Positions 1 through 9,453 of a stretch of DNA of 64,000 nt are shown piece by piece. The translations under genes were made by a program, and so were the position numbers. Under the pieces are notes generated by a model that worked only from the letters and a program-made list of their open reading frames with translations, searched no databases and was not told where the DNA came from. How positions within the stretch are numbered: the first letter of the stretch is position 1; the number at the start of each line of letters is the position of its first letter. The DNA is from Peterkaempfera podocarpi (GTDB lineage Bacteria; Actinomycetota; Actinomycetes; Streptomycetales; Streptomycetaceae): the NCBI RefSeq assembly GCF_042466665.1, contig NZ_CP162102.1, forward strand, positions 930,001-994,000, written 5' to 3'.

Positions 1-255
1 TGGGCGGCGGCCACCGTGACGCCGGGTGACCGGTCGGCCAGGCACGGCGGAGTGCGCATGACCTGGGACAGCGACTGCCGGTGGGTCCAGGTCCACACCA
101 CCGACCTTCCCGGCGACCGGGACCACCACCGGTCTGGTCTCGCGCTGGAGCCGATGACGTGCCCGCCGGATGCGTTCAACTCCGGCGACGATGTCATAGC
201 CCTGCCGTCGGGCCACGAGAACACAACCGTCTGGCACATCGAGGCGCTGGGGTAG
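1..255 (+). CDS. Aldose 1-epimerase (galactose mutarotase), C-terminal part
   Basis: This is the 3' end of a gene that begins outside the window; frame 1 is open from base 1 to the TAG at 253-255. The last 84 codons read like the C-terminus of aldose 1-epimerase, which interconverts alpha and beta anomers of hexoses in the cytoplasm. The diagnostic stretch is LALEPMTCPPDAFNSGDD, the family's conserved late strand carrying the catalytic glutamate. A strong hairpin follows at 371-416. Whether the rest of the gene is intact cannot be judged from here. Confidence 0.82.
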   Translation, partial: WAAATVTPGDRSARHGGVRMTWDSDCRWVQVHTTDLPGDRDHHRSGLALEPMTCPPDAFNSGDDVIALPSGHENTTVWHIEALG

Positions 256-370
256 CCGCGGCGTGGCCGGGCCGCGGACCCGATGTCGCGCCTGCCGACG
301 CCGGCTGCGCAGTAGCCCCAGCAGCTCAAGCGTGGTGTTCCGAGCGCTGAAGCGTGCGTCTTGTCGATGA

Positions 371-416
371 CCAGTGGTGATGCGTCGCGTATAGGTGCGC
401 GACGCATCACCACTGG
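371..416. terminator. Perfect 19-bp inverted repeat, probable bidirectional terminator
   Basis: Bases 371-389 (ccagtggtgatgcgtcgcg) are exactly complementary to 398-416, with an 8-base loop. It lies 116 bp after the epimerase stop and directly beside a stop codon on the minus strand (418-420), so it could end transcription from both sides. There is no U-tract, as is usual for Streptomyces terminators. Confidence 0.7.
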
Positions 417-417
417 A

Positions 418-516
418 TCAGGCTTCGTTCGTCGCTCGGGCCCAGTCGGTGTAGTCGGCGACGATGCTCTCAGGACGCTGCAGGGCCAGGTCCACTCGCG
501 GGTCGCGGGGGCGGGG
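418..516 (-). pseudogene. Possible tail of a lost minus-strand gene
   Basis: The minus-strand frame ending at 418 finishes with about 30 residues of natural-looking composition (DLALQRPESIVADYTDWARA). Upstream the frame becomes arginine/proline-rich nonsense. It abuts the 371-416 hairpin as a real gene end would. I cannot name the family, and it may be chance. Confidence 0.25.
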
Positions 517-539
517 CGCTCGCCGGCGTTCAGGCCACC

Positions 540-695
540 AACCACTGATGGAGTTCCGGCCCTGCTCTCCAGCCCCTCCTCGATCTGGGCTGGAAGCTGA
601 CGCACGGCGAGCTGGGCAACGTCTACGTCGCCTCGCCGGACCAGAGGGTGCGTCTTGGCTACCTGCCCGAAGGTGAGGACTCCACCACACCGTAG
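540..695 (+). pseudogene. DUF317-family fragment
   Basis: In frame 3 the stretch from about 579 to 680 reads GWKLTHGELGNVYVASPDQR then VRLGYLPEGED. This matches the core pattern of DUF317, a domain of unknown function abundant in Streptomyces (GW..T....NVYV.SPD.RVRLG.LPE). There is no plausible start, and a TAG at 693-695 ends it after a few unrelated residues. It is a scrap of a larger gene. Confidence 0.55.
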
Positions 696-890
696 GAGAG
701 GATCGCCGCCGCCGGGTCCAGTGGCAGGTGGGTCGATGACTTCAGTGCGGGCGTCGTCAAGGCCATCGGAGCCGTCGAGGTCCTGGCCGCGGCCGGTCTG
801 CTCCTGCCCGCCGTGCTCGGCATCGCGCCGGTTCTGGTGTCACTGGCCGCCCTCGGTCTGGTGATGCTCATGCTTGGTACGGCGGTCACC
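696..890 (+). pseudogene. DoxX-like membrane protein fragment
   Basis: Directly after the TAG of the DUF317 scrap, the same frame reads ERIAAAG then WVDDFSAGVVKAIGAVEVLA and an alternating Leu/Ala/Gly hydrophobic segment ending near RFRRHD. This is the middle of a DoxX-like (DoxX_2) small membrane protein, usually about 120 residues with four helices. The first helix and the C-terminus are missing, so this is a truncated remnant. Confidence 0.68.
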
Positions 891-1320
891 CGGTTCCGGC
901 GACACGACCGCGCTCACTGCCAGGCCCACAACGGCGGAGAGCCTTCCCTCAGGTGTTCTCATCCCTCCACGTGAGGGTGTGCGCTCCGCGCCGGGATGCG
1001 GCCCTCCGCGGCGACGTGGGCCGCACAAGGCATGCCGGCTGATCCATTGCGCGATGGCGGCGGAGGAGTATTGCCCCAGGTGCGGCACCAATCGGCCACC
1101 GGGGTCGCTGATCTGCAGGGACAACCCTGCCGGGGATGAACGCTGGCGCAGCGGGTCACGGACCGGGTAATGCGTTGTCCAACTCGATGTCAGGGATCTG
1201 TCCCGGGCATGAGGACACCGGTACGATCGCGCCGCCCGGCGGAGAGCTGGTCGGAGGGGACACCAGGCCTTCCTCCTTGTCGGGTGAGGTGAGGCTGATC
1301 GCCGATGTCGAGGGGGGCCG
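891..1320. other. Intergenic, no convincing gene
   Basis: About 430 bp between the DoxX scrap and the FAD oxidase start. Long open frames on both strands exist only because of the base composition. The run gaggggggcc at about 1310-1319 is the likely ribosome-binding region of the next gene. Confidence 0.5.
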
Positions 1321-4171
1321 GTGGATACGTTTCGCGATTTCTCGGGCAGGAACGCGCTGCCTATTGAATCGTTCGTGTATCCGGAAAGTCTGGGTGCGCT
1401 GTGCCGGGCTGTGCGTGATGCGGAGACCGCCGGTATTCCGATCCATGCGATGGGGTCGGCGTGGGCGTTCTCTGCACCTGCGTACTGCGAGGGCCGGGTG
1501 GTTCGCACGGAGCGGTCAGTGGTTGGCTGACCGACCTCCAGCCGGCCGTCCTGTCCGACCCCTCGGGAGCCGAGCAGTGGCTGATGGTGGGGGCCGGCAC
1601 GAAGGTGCGCGACTTCTACGAGGGCCTGGAGGAGTGGTTTCCCGGACGTCGTCTGGTGCCGCCGACCCTGGGCGGCGCGGGCGGGCAACTCCTCGCCGGA
1701 GTGGTGAACACCGGCACCCATGGCGGCGACGTTGCCCGGGGTCCGATCAGCGCGTACGTACGCGCGATGATCCTTGTCGGGTCCGGTGGAGCAGTACGGA
1801 TCCTTCAGCAGCCAGGGCTCAGCGTGGTCGACACCGACCTGCTCCGCACGTTGCTGCAGAGCCAGGTCGACACGGACGTCCCGGTGACCGTGGAGACGTC
1901 CGCGGACGCCTTCGACGCGGCACTGGTGTCCGTGGGCCGGTTCGGTGTTGTGTATGCCTATGTGTTCGCCGTCCATGACGAGACCGAAATGTCCGTCGTC
2001 GAACACCGTACGGCCAGAACCTGGACGCAGGTGAAGCAGGACCTGGCCTTCGGGACATTGGTGCAGGACGCACGGGCCGGCGACGAGTTCCTGCAAGTGG
2101 TCATCAATCCTGTCCCGGAGAACGGCGACCACCGGTGCTTCCAGACCCGGCACAAGCTCCTTCCGGACTCGGCACTCACCCAGGCGGGCGACGCGTTCGG
2201 TCTCGGACCGGACGTCCCCGCGGCTCCCGTGCAGGTCGTCCGCTCCGCAAGCCCGCTGCCGGAAATCCTCGGGCAGGTGTTCGCCGCCGACTACGTCACT
2301 CCCGAGCTGGAAGACATACGCCTGGGACTTGTCGGGCTGGGGACATTCTTCACGATCCGCTTCTTCCCACTCGGGGCGATACTCGGCGCTGCCTTCTTCG
2401 AGGCTGCCGCCTGCCTCGGCCGCATCGGCCCCGACTACCGCATCGGTGACGCGATGGCCGACGTCATCAACATCGCGACCGACGCCGGCGTACCCGCCAT
2501 CGTCGAACAGGTCACCTCCGGTGTGCTCGGCAGCGCCCAGTCCGACCGCCTCCCCGACGGCAGCGGCCCCTGGCTGGTGTACGGCAGCCGCCCCCGCGTC
2601 GCTGACTTCTTCGACTACGATCACAACTACTACCGCGGCGACTCCGTCGAGGTGTTCTTCCCCGCGGACACCCACCTCCCCGACAAGGTCGACGGCCTGA
2701 TCGCCGTCTTCGACCAGCTGCGCAGCGCCGGCAGGCCCATCGGGGCATACATCTCACTGCGGTTCTTCGCCGCGTCCACCTCGCTGCTCGCGACCACCCC
2801 AGCGGACCCCACGTGTGCCGTTGAGATCTCCATGCTCCGCGGACTGGAAGGCAACACCCAAGCGTTGGGACTCATCCAGGACGCGACCGTGGCGATGGGC
2901 GGGTTCGTGCACTGGGGTCAGCAGAACGACCTCGACGCGAACACCGTCCGCGCCCAGTTCGGTGACCGGCTCGTCCGATGGCTGACCGCTCTGTGGAACC
3001 TCGAGGGGGCCTCTCGCACGTTCAGCACCCCCTTCACGCGGCAGCACGGCCTCGAGCTGCGTGCCTCGGACGAGTGGACGTCCTGGCAGCCGACCGGCAT
3101 GGTGACCCTCAGCTCGCCCGGCGTGGTGCCTGCGGCAGGCGGCCCGCTCGAGGTCTTCGCTGTCGACTCGGACCTCCACGTCGTCCGCTCCATCCGCGCG
3201 GCCACTCCGGCGACACCGTGGGCGGCGATCCGCCCGGAGCAGGTCGCCGAGGGTGCGACGCCGGTCGCCGTCCGGGGGCACAGCGGCCGAGTCGAAGTGT
3301 TCGCGCGGGCCGACGACCGGCTCAAGCACTCCTATGAGGACGGCCGACCGGGCGGCCCGTTCACAAGTTGGGACACCAAAGGCGCAGGACTGCTGAACCC
3401 GGGGCCGCGGATCACCGGCGATCCCGCTGTCGCGCTTCACGCCGACGGCCGACTGGAAGCCTTCGCCCGCGACTTCGAAGTATCCGACAGCCGCGTACGG
3501 CACACGTGGGCCATGTGGCTGGACGGCCCCTGGAGCGGCTTCGACCCGATGGGCGCCCAGAAGATCACCGGCGTGCCGGCCGCGTGCCTGCGCCGCCACC
3601 TCGAAGGCGCCTCCGTCACCGACCAGCTCGTTCTGACCACCGCGGCACAGGACGGCACCGTCATGTGGGCCGCACAGAACGGTCCCGCCGGCGACACCGC
3701 CTGGGGACCGTGGCAGCCCCTCCACGGCCCCTCAGGGCAGACCGCCACCGTACGGAGCTCTCCGCTGGCCGTCACACCGACGGGCCCGGGCATGGCGGTA
3801 CACGTCCTGGGCATCGATGCGCTGGGCCAGGTCCACGAGGCGATCGACGCCGACCACACTGTTGCCGTCACCTGGAACGACTGGCGGGCGCTTCCCACGC
3901 TGCCCGGCATCGACCGGCTCGACGCGACCAGCAGACTCCTGGCCACCCAGCCTCAGCACCTGTGGCTGTTCGGTGTCAGCGTCCGCGGGTACATCATGGC
4001 GATCGAGTTCGTCCCGGCGCCGGGTGGCAGTCCTGGACCAATCTGGGAGGGCCGGTCGCCGGTGACGTCGCAGCCGGCTTCCACGATGACGGAACAGTCG
4101 AGATCTTCGCCAGGCGGGCCGCCGACAACCAGCTCATGGCCCGCCGTCAGAGTGCACCCAACCGCTGGTAG
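1321..4171 (+). pseudogene. FAD-linked oxidase with C-terminal lectin-like propeller, two frameshifts
   Basis: From GTG 1321 the first ~65 codons encode the start of an FAD-binding (PCMH-type) domain. The frame then hits a stop at 1530, while the continuation lies in frame 3. There the flavin-binding core is clear: PTLGGAGGQ, then NTGTHGG. The expected GS-H-S motif reads AMGSAWAFS, so the usual covalent-flavin histidine is absent. Residues from roughly 570 on carry repeated 'EVFAVDSDLHV / EVFARADDRLKH / EAFARDFE' units of a PLL/fucose-lectin-like beta-propeller. Near 4015 the frame shifts again and the natural end (WTNLGGPVAGDV to NRW) continues in frame 2, stopping at 4171. Two indels suggest a pseudogene or assembly errors. 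Substrate unknown; the oxidase may be an aldonolactone- or alcohol-oxidase relative. Confidence 0.7.
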
Positions 4172-4216
4172 CGCCCGCCCACCAAGTCGTCCCAGTCCGC
4201 GAAAGGACGCCTGATC

Positions 4217-4972
4217 ATGCCCGAAAGCGTTCCGCTGCCCGACGCCCTGCTCACCAGGATCAACACGGAGGCCGCCCGCACTTTCGGCGGAGACACATCC
4301 GCCCTCGTCGCGGCCGCGCTCGACAGCTACCTCGCCACCCAGGACACCCTGCACACGCTCGACGACAGGTACCCAGCGGTGCCCGGCGAGACGGCAGAAG
4401 CCCGCCTCGGCCGCGCGATGGCGGCGGCCGGCGTATCGACCGACACCCTCCGTGCCATGGGTGACACACTCACGCGCGTCAGCGGAGGCATCCCTGGATA
4501 CCGCCAGCCCGGCACACCGCAGCAGCACCTGCAGACCTTCATCAACTGGGCCACCTCGAACCCCACAGCCCATCAGGTCGGCTGCGTCCTCGCAACAATC
4601 CAACCTGCCGCGGGCGCTCAAGGAGCCCAGCGCGACCCCGTGGTGAGCTACGCCCGCGGGTTCCTGACCGCGGGCAAGAAGTCGATCGCCGGCGACCTCA
4701 ACCAATACTTCAGCGACCGCAACCCAAAGGGCAGCAGCAACCCCTTCGACCCCGGGCGCCTGGACCGCACCGGAGTCAGCCTGGCCATCGACGACCTTAC
4801 CGGCCTCATCACCGTCGAACTCGTCGCGCACACCTGGGGCGACGCCAGGCAGCGTCTCAGGGACATCCACCTCCAGGACGGCGTCCTCGTCGCCAGTGGC
4901 GCCAGCATTGGCAACCAGACCGCCAGCGCGCTCTACTCGATCAGTCTGTCGACGGTCGTCGTCCCCGGATAA
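4217..4972 (+). CDS. Hypothetical protein downstream of FAD oxidase
   Basis: A 251-residue soluble protein with no signal peptide or membrane segment; I do not recognise the family. ATG 4217 follows gaaagga at 4200-4206 and lies 45 bp after the restored end of the oxidase gene, so the two may be co-transcribed. The first 60 residues look helical (DALLTRINTEAARTFGG), and the C-terminal third has strand-like segments such as GLITVELVAHTWGD. Coding character is good throughout and no frame damage is seen. Confidence 0.7.
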   Translation: MPESVPLPDALLTRINTEAARTFGGDTSALVAAALDSYLATQDTLHTLDDRYPAVPGETAEARLGRAMAAAGVSTDTLRAMGDTLTRVSGGIPGYRQPGTPQQHLQTFINWATSNPTAHQVGCVLATIQPAAGAQGAQRDPVVSYARGFLTAGKKSIAGDLNQYFSDRNPKGSSNPFDPGRLDRTGVSLAIDDLTGLITVELVAHTWGDARQRLRDIHLQDGVLVASGASIGNQTASALYSISLSTVVVPG

Positions 4973-5003
4973 CAGGAGGCTGGCGCCGACCACAGTCATC
5001 GAG

Positions 5004-5130
5004 TCATCCGGCGCCCGTCATCCCCATGAGCTGCGTGAGTCCGTGCGCGCCGGCCAGGCCGCGCTCGGTGACGGCGGTGGAGTCGGTTCCGGCTTCTCGA
5101 ACGGCCTGGTCGAAGAGCTCCATGTCCAGC
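5004..5130 (-). pseudogene. Possible C-terminal stub of a minus-strand gene
   Basis: The minus-strand frame here reads LDMELFDQAVREAGTDSTAV then TERGLAGAHGL and stops at 5004. The composition looks like a real protein end, unlike typical shadow frames. It abuts the Lrp gene at the point where that gene's N-terminus looks abnormal, suggesting a deletion joined a gene tail to the regulator. The family was not recognised. Confidence 0.3.
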
Positions 5131-5598
5131 GCTTCCACGCCGCTGCGGAACGACGCGCGGCAGACCAACCGCGACCTCGCGGCGAAGACCGGGGTGTCGC
5201 CCTCGACCTCGCTGGAACGGGTGAGGCTGCTCCGCGAGCGCGGCGTGATCACCGGCTACCACCCGGCCCTGGACCTCGACGCGGTCGGCCGCCCCGTCCA
5301 GGCGCTCATCTCGGTACGCATCCGGCCCCCGGCCCGGCCGGTCATCGAGGGGTTCCGGGAATGGGCGGCGCGGCTGCCCGAGGTGATCGGCCTGTTCGTC
5401 ACCTCGGGCGCCCACGACTTCCTCGTCCACGTGGCCGTGCCCGACGTGGACAGCGTGTACGCCTTCGTCATCGACCGCCTCACCGAACGCCGTGAGGTCG
5501 CCGACGTGCAGACCACGATGGTCTACGAGCACGTCCGGGCCCGCCGCATCGAACCGACCGGCCCGGATCGCCCCCGTCTCTCGCGCAAGGTCCGCTGA
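5122..5598 (+). CDS. Lrp/AsnC-family transcriptional regulator
   Basis: Predicted 158-residue DNA-binding regulator. After a short odd N-terminus it reads LRNDARQTNRDLAAKTGVSP and SLERVRLLRERGVITGY, the Lrp/AsnC winged helix. A RAM (ligand-binding/oligomerisation) domain follows, with RPVQALISVRI and VTSGAHDFLVHV. These proteins usually sense amino acids. The usual first helix (LD..D..LL..L) is replaced by MSSASTP, so the 5' end may have been lost. ATG 5122 follows gaagag; an alternative in-frame GTG at 5026 gives a nonsense-like extension. Function of the HTH is therefore uncertain. Confidence 0.72.
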   Translation: MSSASTPLRNDARQTNRDLAAKTGVSPSTSLERVRLLRERGVITGYHPALDLDAVGRPVQALISVRIRPPARPVIEGFREWAARLPEVIGLFVTSGAHDFLVHVAVPDVDSVYAFVIDRLTERREVADVQTTMVYEHVRARRIEPTGPDRPRLSRKVR

Positions 5599-5807
5599 CC
5601 GGCCTCCCCGCACGTCACTCCTGGATAGGATGGCAGGATCGAATACAGGTCGTGCGGGATAGTGCTGCGGCGCGGAAGTGCCCGCGTGCACCGCCCGGGC
5701 GATGTGAGCGTTCGCGGCCTCGGCTTCTCGCCTGTTGAACCGTCCAGGGCTGGGTAGATACCTCACGGTGTCAAGCCGTCAGGTTGCACGGGATGAGGAG
5801 GGCACGG

Positions 5808-6995
5808 GTGGCTGCTGGTGGCTTTTCGTTGAAACGGCTGGTTCGGGTGCGAGAACTGCTCGAGCGTCACGTCGACTCTGGTTTTGTTCCCGGTATGGTG
5901 GCCGTCCTCGCCCGCCACGGCGAGGTGCATATCGAGGCAACGGGCAACCTCGCGTTCGAGGGCTCGGGGGCGGGGATCCCGATGGCGGGCGACACGATCG
6001 TTCGGATGGCTTCGATGACGAAGCCGATCGTCGCCGCGTGTGCGATGACGCTCGTCGAGGATTGCACGCTGCGTCTTGACGACCCGGTCGACGATCTGCT
6101 GCCGGAGTTGGCGAACATGACGGTGCTCGCCGATCCGAACGGGCCACTGGATGACATCGTTCCTGCGAAACGCCCGCTCACGCTGCGGGATCTGTTGACC
6201 TTCACCCTCGGTACCGGCATGGTGCCGGCCGAGCCGGGAACGGTCCCGATCGCCGACGCACTGGACACGCTCGGCGGGCTGTCGTCGGACGAGTGGATCC
6301 GCCGGCTCGGCAGCCTGCCGCTCGTTTACCAGCCGGGCGAGAACTGGTTGTACGAGACCGGCGCCGACGTGACGGGCGTGCTCATCGCCCGGGCGACGGG
6401 CATGTCGTTCGGGGATGCCTTGCGCGAGCGGATCTTCGAGCCGCTCGGAATGACGGACACCGCCTTCAGCGTGAGCGGCGAGCGCATCGGCCGGTTCGCG
6501 ACGGCGTACGACCGTGACGACGTCGCCGGTAAGGCGGTTGTCCAGGACCCGCCCAACGGAAGGTTCAGCCGGCCGCCGACGTTCGAATCAGGTGGCGGCG
6601 GGCTCATCTCGACCGCCAACGACTACCTCGCCTTCACCTCAGCTCTGCTCGCGGGAGGCACCCATCACGGTGAGCGGGTGCTCTCGCGGCCGTCGGTGAC
6701 GCTGATGACCAGCAACCACCTGAGCCCTGCGCAGTTGGCGCTCTCCGGGTTCGAGCCGGGGTACTTCGACACCCTGGGCTGGGGTTTCGGGATGTCGGTC
6801 CGCACCCGCCGCACGCACCTCGGCCCCTCGGTCGGGAGCTACGGATGGCCCGGCTTCTACGGCACCGCCTGGTACAACGATCCCGTCGAGGACATGACGA
6901 CGATCTTCATCATGCAGCGCGCGCATATGGGCGACCAGAAGCTGCCGATGTGGTCCGACCTGTGGACCACTGTCTACCAGGCAATCGACGACTGA
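5808..6995 (+). CDS. Serine hydrolase, class C beta-lactamase/esterase fold
   Basis: A 395-residue enzyme of the beta-lactamase/EstB-like family. The nucleophile motif SMTK is near residue 68 (VRMASMTKPIVAACAM), and a tyrosine-containing segment (YQPGENWLYETGADVTG) fits the second catalytic motif. No signal peptide is obvious, so it is probably a cytoplasmic esterase or peptidase-like hydrolase rather than a secreted lactamase. GTG 5808 is chosen because gatgaggag lies just upstream; a TTG at 5784 lacks a site. The substrate cannot be inferred from its neighbours. Confidence 0.85.
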   Translation: MAAGGFSLKRLVRVRELLERHVDSGFVPGMVAVLARHGEVHIEATGNLAFEGSGAGIPMAGDTIVRMASMTKPIVAACAMTLVEDCTLRLDDPVDDLLPELANMTVLADPNGPLDDIVPAKRPLTLRDLLTFTLGTGMVPAEPGTVPIADALDTLGGLSSDEWIRRLGSLPLVYQPGENWLYETGADVTGVLIARATGMSFGDALRERIFEPLGMTDTAFSVSGERIGRFATAYDRDDVAGKAVVQDPPNGRFSRPPTFESGGGGLISTANDYLAFTSALLAGGTHHGERVLSRPSVTLMTSNHLSPAQLALSGFEPGYFDTLGWGFGMSVRTRRTHLGPSVGSYGWPGFYGTAWYNDPVEDMTTIFIMQRAHMGDQKLPMWSDLWTTVYQAIDD

Positions 6996-7446
6996 CAGCG
7001 GCCAGGCTCCGGCCTGCACGCGTGGCCCGGAGACCGGGGGCGCATCAACCACCGACCGGTCCGGGTTCAGATTCGGTGATCGGTTCGACGGTTGGACGCA
7101 GGGGTGCTGCGCTGTGCAGGGTGCGGTGGGGCGTGCCAACGACGCGCCGGGCTCATCGTCTCTCCTCCTGCGCCTGCTGCTCCTGCTCCGCCTTCGAACA
7201 GCGCGAGCAGGCCGAACGCCTCCTCGACCTCACTCAGCCTGAGGAAAACAACATCACGACACCTTTGTGATCCGTCTTGTGGAATCCAGGTAGCGGGGAG
7301 GACGTGTCACCGGCGTCGTTGCGCACGACGCCAGGTGCCCCATCTGTAGCCAGCCGGGGGACCCGGATGTGGACTTGGTCTGTGGCAGCGGATGTGCCCG
7401 GTTTCCGTTTCCGTCCACAGTTTCCGGGCTGGCTGGCGGCTGCGCG
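6996..7446. other. Intergenic, nothing recognised
   Basis: About 450 bp between two convergent genes. Short plus-strand frames are present (for example a tail reading EQREQAERLLDLTQ near 7190-7240), but I could not link them to a family and see no clean hairpin. Confidence 0.4.
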
Positions 7447-8055
7447 TCAGGCGCGCACCACGGCCAGGCACTCGTCGTACAGGTCCATGATTTCGCCCTC
7501 GCCGTCGTTGGCGACCCAAGTCATCGATGCGGCATCCAGGCATGCGAACGCCGTCGCGATCACCGCGCGGGCCTTCGCGCCTTCGTTGCCGGTAGCTACG
7601 TCCATCCGGGTCTCGATGAGCGGCAGCAGATTCTCCTGGAACCGGAGTCGCTTTTCGAGCCAACCGGCACGCAGCGAGGCTGTGTTGTGCAGGAGGCGGA
7701 ACCGCTCCAGGGCCTGTTCCCGGCTGTCGTGCAAGGCCAGTACGGCGGCAACCCCTGCGCGCAGGGCGTTCCAGACACCGGCATCGGCGGGCTGTTCGCT
7801 GATCGTGTCCATCAGGACTTGCCCGAACCGGTCCTGGTTGCCGCCGAGAAGGTCTTCCTTGGTACCGAAGTAGCGGAAGAGGGTGCGCTGGGAGACTCCG
7901 GCCTCTCGGGCGATCTGGGCGATGGTCGTCTCGTCGTAGCCCTGCTCTGTGAACAGGCGCAGCGCCGTCGCGAGGATCTCCTGGGAAGCCAGCTGCCGTG
8001 TCCGGTCCCACAGCGTGGTCGGTGCGCCCGTCGCTGACTTGGCTTCCTGCTTCAT
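7447..8055 (-). CDS. TetR-family transcriptional regulator
   Basis: A 202-residue repressor. Residues ~20-65 form the TetR helix-turn-helix (ILATALRLFTEQGYDETTIA, then REAGVSQRTLFRYFGTKEDL); the rest is a helical ligand-binding domain. It is divergent from the SDR gene at 8195 across 139 bp, the standard arrangement for local regulation of a redox or resistance enzyme. ATG 8055 is the first codon giving a normal N-terminus; the longer upstream frame crosses the promoter region. Confidence 0.88.
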   Translation of the reverse strand: MKQEAKSATGAPTTLWDRTRQLASQEILATALRLFTEQGYDETTIAQIAREAGVSQRTLFRYFGTKEDLLGGNQDRFGQVLMDTISEQPADAGVWNALRAGVAAVLALHDSREQALERFRLLHNTASLRAGWLEKRLRFQENLLPLIETRMDVATGNEGAKARAVIATAFACLDAASMTWVANDGEGEIMDLYDECLAVVRA

Positions 8056-8194
8056 GTCACCAGAGTATCCCAGCACTGCCAGGTCGACAGTCACCTGGAG
8101 TTTGGCAGTCGATGCCAGACTGTCGTACGCTGCCAGAGGTGATGACGGGGCAGAGCCGCTCACCCCCGCCCAGAAGTACGCAAAGGAGCGCATT
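8056..8194. promoter_or_regulatory. Divergent promoter region with TGGCA-N5-TGCCA repeats
   Basis: The space between the tetR and SDR genes carries repeated actgccag/ctggcagt-like elements, including tggcagtcgatgcca at about 8103-8117 and actgccaggtcgacagt at about 8077-8093. These are plausible TetR operators. The SDR ribosome-binding site aaaggag is at 8181-8187. Confidence 0.5.
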
Positions 8195-8908
8195 ATGCCT
8201 GCACCTACAGCTTTGATCACCGGTGGGACCAGCGGCATCGGCAAGGCGACCGCCGAACTGCTCCACTCCCGCGGCTACCGCGTCATGGTCACCGGCCTCG
8301 ACAATGTCGCCGACGCCGGACTTCCCGAGGACGTCACGGCCGTCCGGGCCGACGCCCGGTCCCTGCCGGACATCGACCGGGCAATGGACCAGGCGCGCCG
8401 GCAACTCGGCTCCCTCGACCTGCTCTTCCTCAATGCGGGCGTCTCCCGCCCCGGCCCGATCGAATCGACCGACGAAGACGCCTTCGACACCCTGTTCGAC
8501 ATCAACGTCAAGGGAAGCTTCTTCACCCTGCAAAAGGCGCTGCCGCTCCTCAACGAGGGCGCCTCGGTCGTGTTCACCGTTGGCGCCGCCGAAGTGCTCG
8601 GGGCCGCGATGACGGCGGCCAAGGGCGCTCTGCTGCCCCTCATGCGGTCCCTGGCGCTTGAACTCGCCCCCCGCCGCATCCGCGTGAACGCGGTCAGCCC
8701 GGGAATGATCAACACCCCTGTCTACAGCAAAATGGGGGTCTCCCAGGAAATGATCGACTCCTGGGCCCGGGACGTCCCGCTCGGCCGCGCCGGCGCTCCC
8801 GCCGACATCGCCGAAGCCGTGGCCTTCCTCGCCTCGGACGCCGCCGGCTACATCACCGGCGACAACCTCACCGTCTCCGGCGGCATCGGCGTTCACTCCA
8901 ACGCCTGA
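8195..8908 (+). CDS. Short-chain dehydrogenase/reductase lacking the catalytic tyrosine
   Basis: A 237-residue Rossmann-fold SDR. It has the classical cofactor loop TGGTSGIGKATAEL and the NAG motif (LFLNAGVS). The C-terminus RIRVNAVSPGMINTPVYSKM and AGYITGDNLTVSGG is typical. The catalytic YxxxK reads MTAAK: the lysine is kept but the tyrosine is methionine, and the upstream serine region reads VFTVGAAEV. It may therefore be a non-classical SDR or a binding protein. ATG 8195 follows aaaggag. It is divergent from the TetR regulator, its likely repressor. Confidence 0.85.
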   Translation: MPAPTALITGGTSGIGKATAELLHSRGYRVMVTGLDNVADAGLPEDVTAVRADARSLPDIDRAMDQARRQLGSLDLLFLNAGVSRPGPIESTDEDAFDTLFDINVKGSFFTLQKALPLLNEGASVVFTVGAAEVLGAAMTAAKGALLPLMRSLALELAPRRIRVNAVSPGMINTPVYSKMGVSQEMIDSWARDVPLGRAGAPADIAEAVAFLASDAAGYITGDNLTVSGGIGVHSNA

Positions 8909-9064
8909 CGAGTAATTTGGCTCTGACCCGGAAGGTTCACCGGGTCCGATGCTTGGCTGTGGCCCTGGTGAGGCGACGGCCCGTGTGGGAAGCCGGCCCT
9001 GCCACTTCGCTCTTCACCACGGATAGATGGGTGGCTCTCCTTCCATACCCGTGTGCTCCGCCGT

Positions 9065-9340
9065 GCCCTTGGAACTGACCGCTGCCGAGCGCCACCAGCC
9101 CAAGAAGATGACCTACGGCCACAAGACCCCGTACCAGACCCGCCGGCGGGCGGCGATCCTGCTCCCAACGGCACGAGGCCGCATCAACGCCCGGATCGCC
9201 GCCGAAACTCACCTGCACGTGCACACCGTGCGCCGTCGCCGCGGCCGATTCGCGGCCGGCCGGGTGCCCGCCATGGCCGACCGCAGGCGGTCGGGGTGGC
9301 CTCCGACGTTCACCTGCGGCGATCAGTTCACTCGCGGAAA
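9065..9340 (+). pseudogene. IS630-family transposase remnant, N-terminal part
   Basis: Frame 3 reads LELTAAERHQPKKMTYGHKT, then PYQTRRRAAILL, GRINARIAAETHLHVHTVRR and RRGRFAAGRVPAMADRRRSG. This is the N-terminal helix-turn-helix domain of IS630-type transposases. The DDE catalytic domain is absent and the frame degenerates after about 9325. No terminal inverted repeats were found. Confidence 0.72.
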
Positions 9341-9453
9341 CTTCGCTCATCTCATGGCCTCCTGACGGACGACCAAGCCTCCCCGAAGTCGAAGGTTATA
9401 TCGACGGCCCAGCAGCGGAGGGCTGATGCCGCGGTCGGAGCGGGGCGCACAGG

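Noticed and set aside
840..2675. 611-codon open frame on the minus strand opposite the FAD oxidase
   Set aside because: It is a compositional shadow: the opposite strand encodes clear flavin-binding motifs, and the minus frame has no recognisable domain and unnatural residue content.
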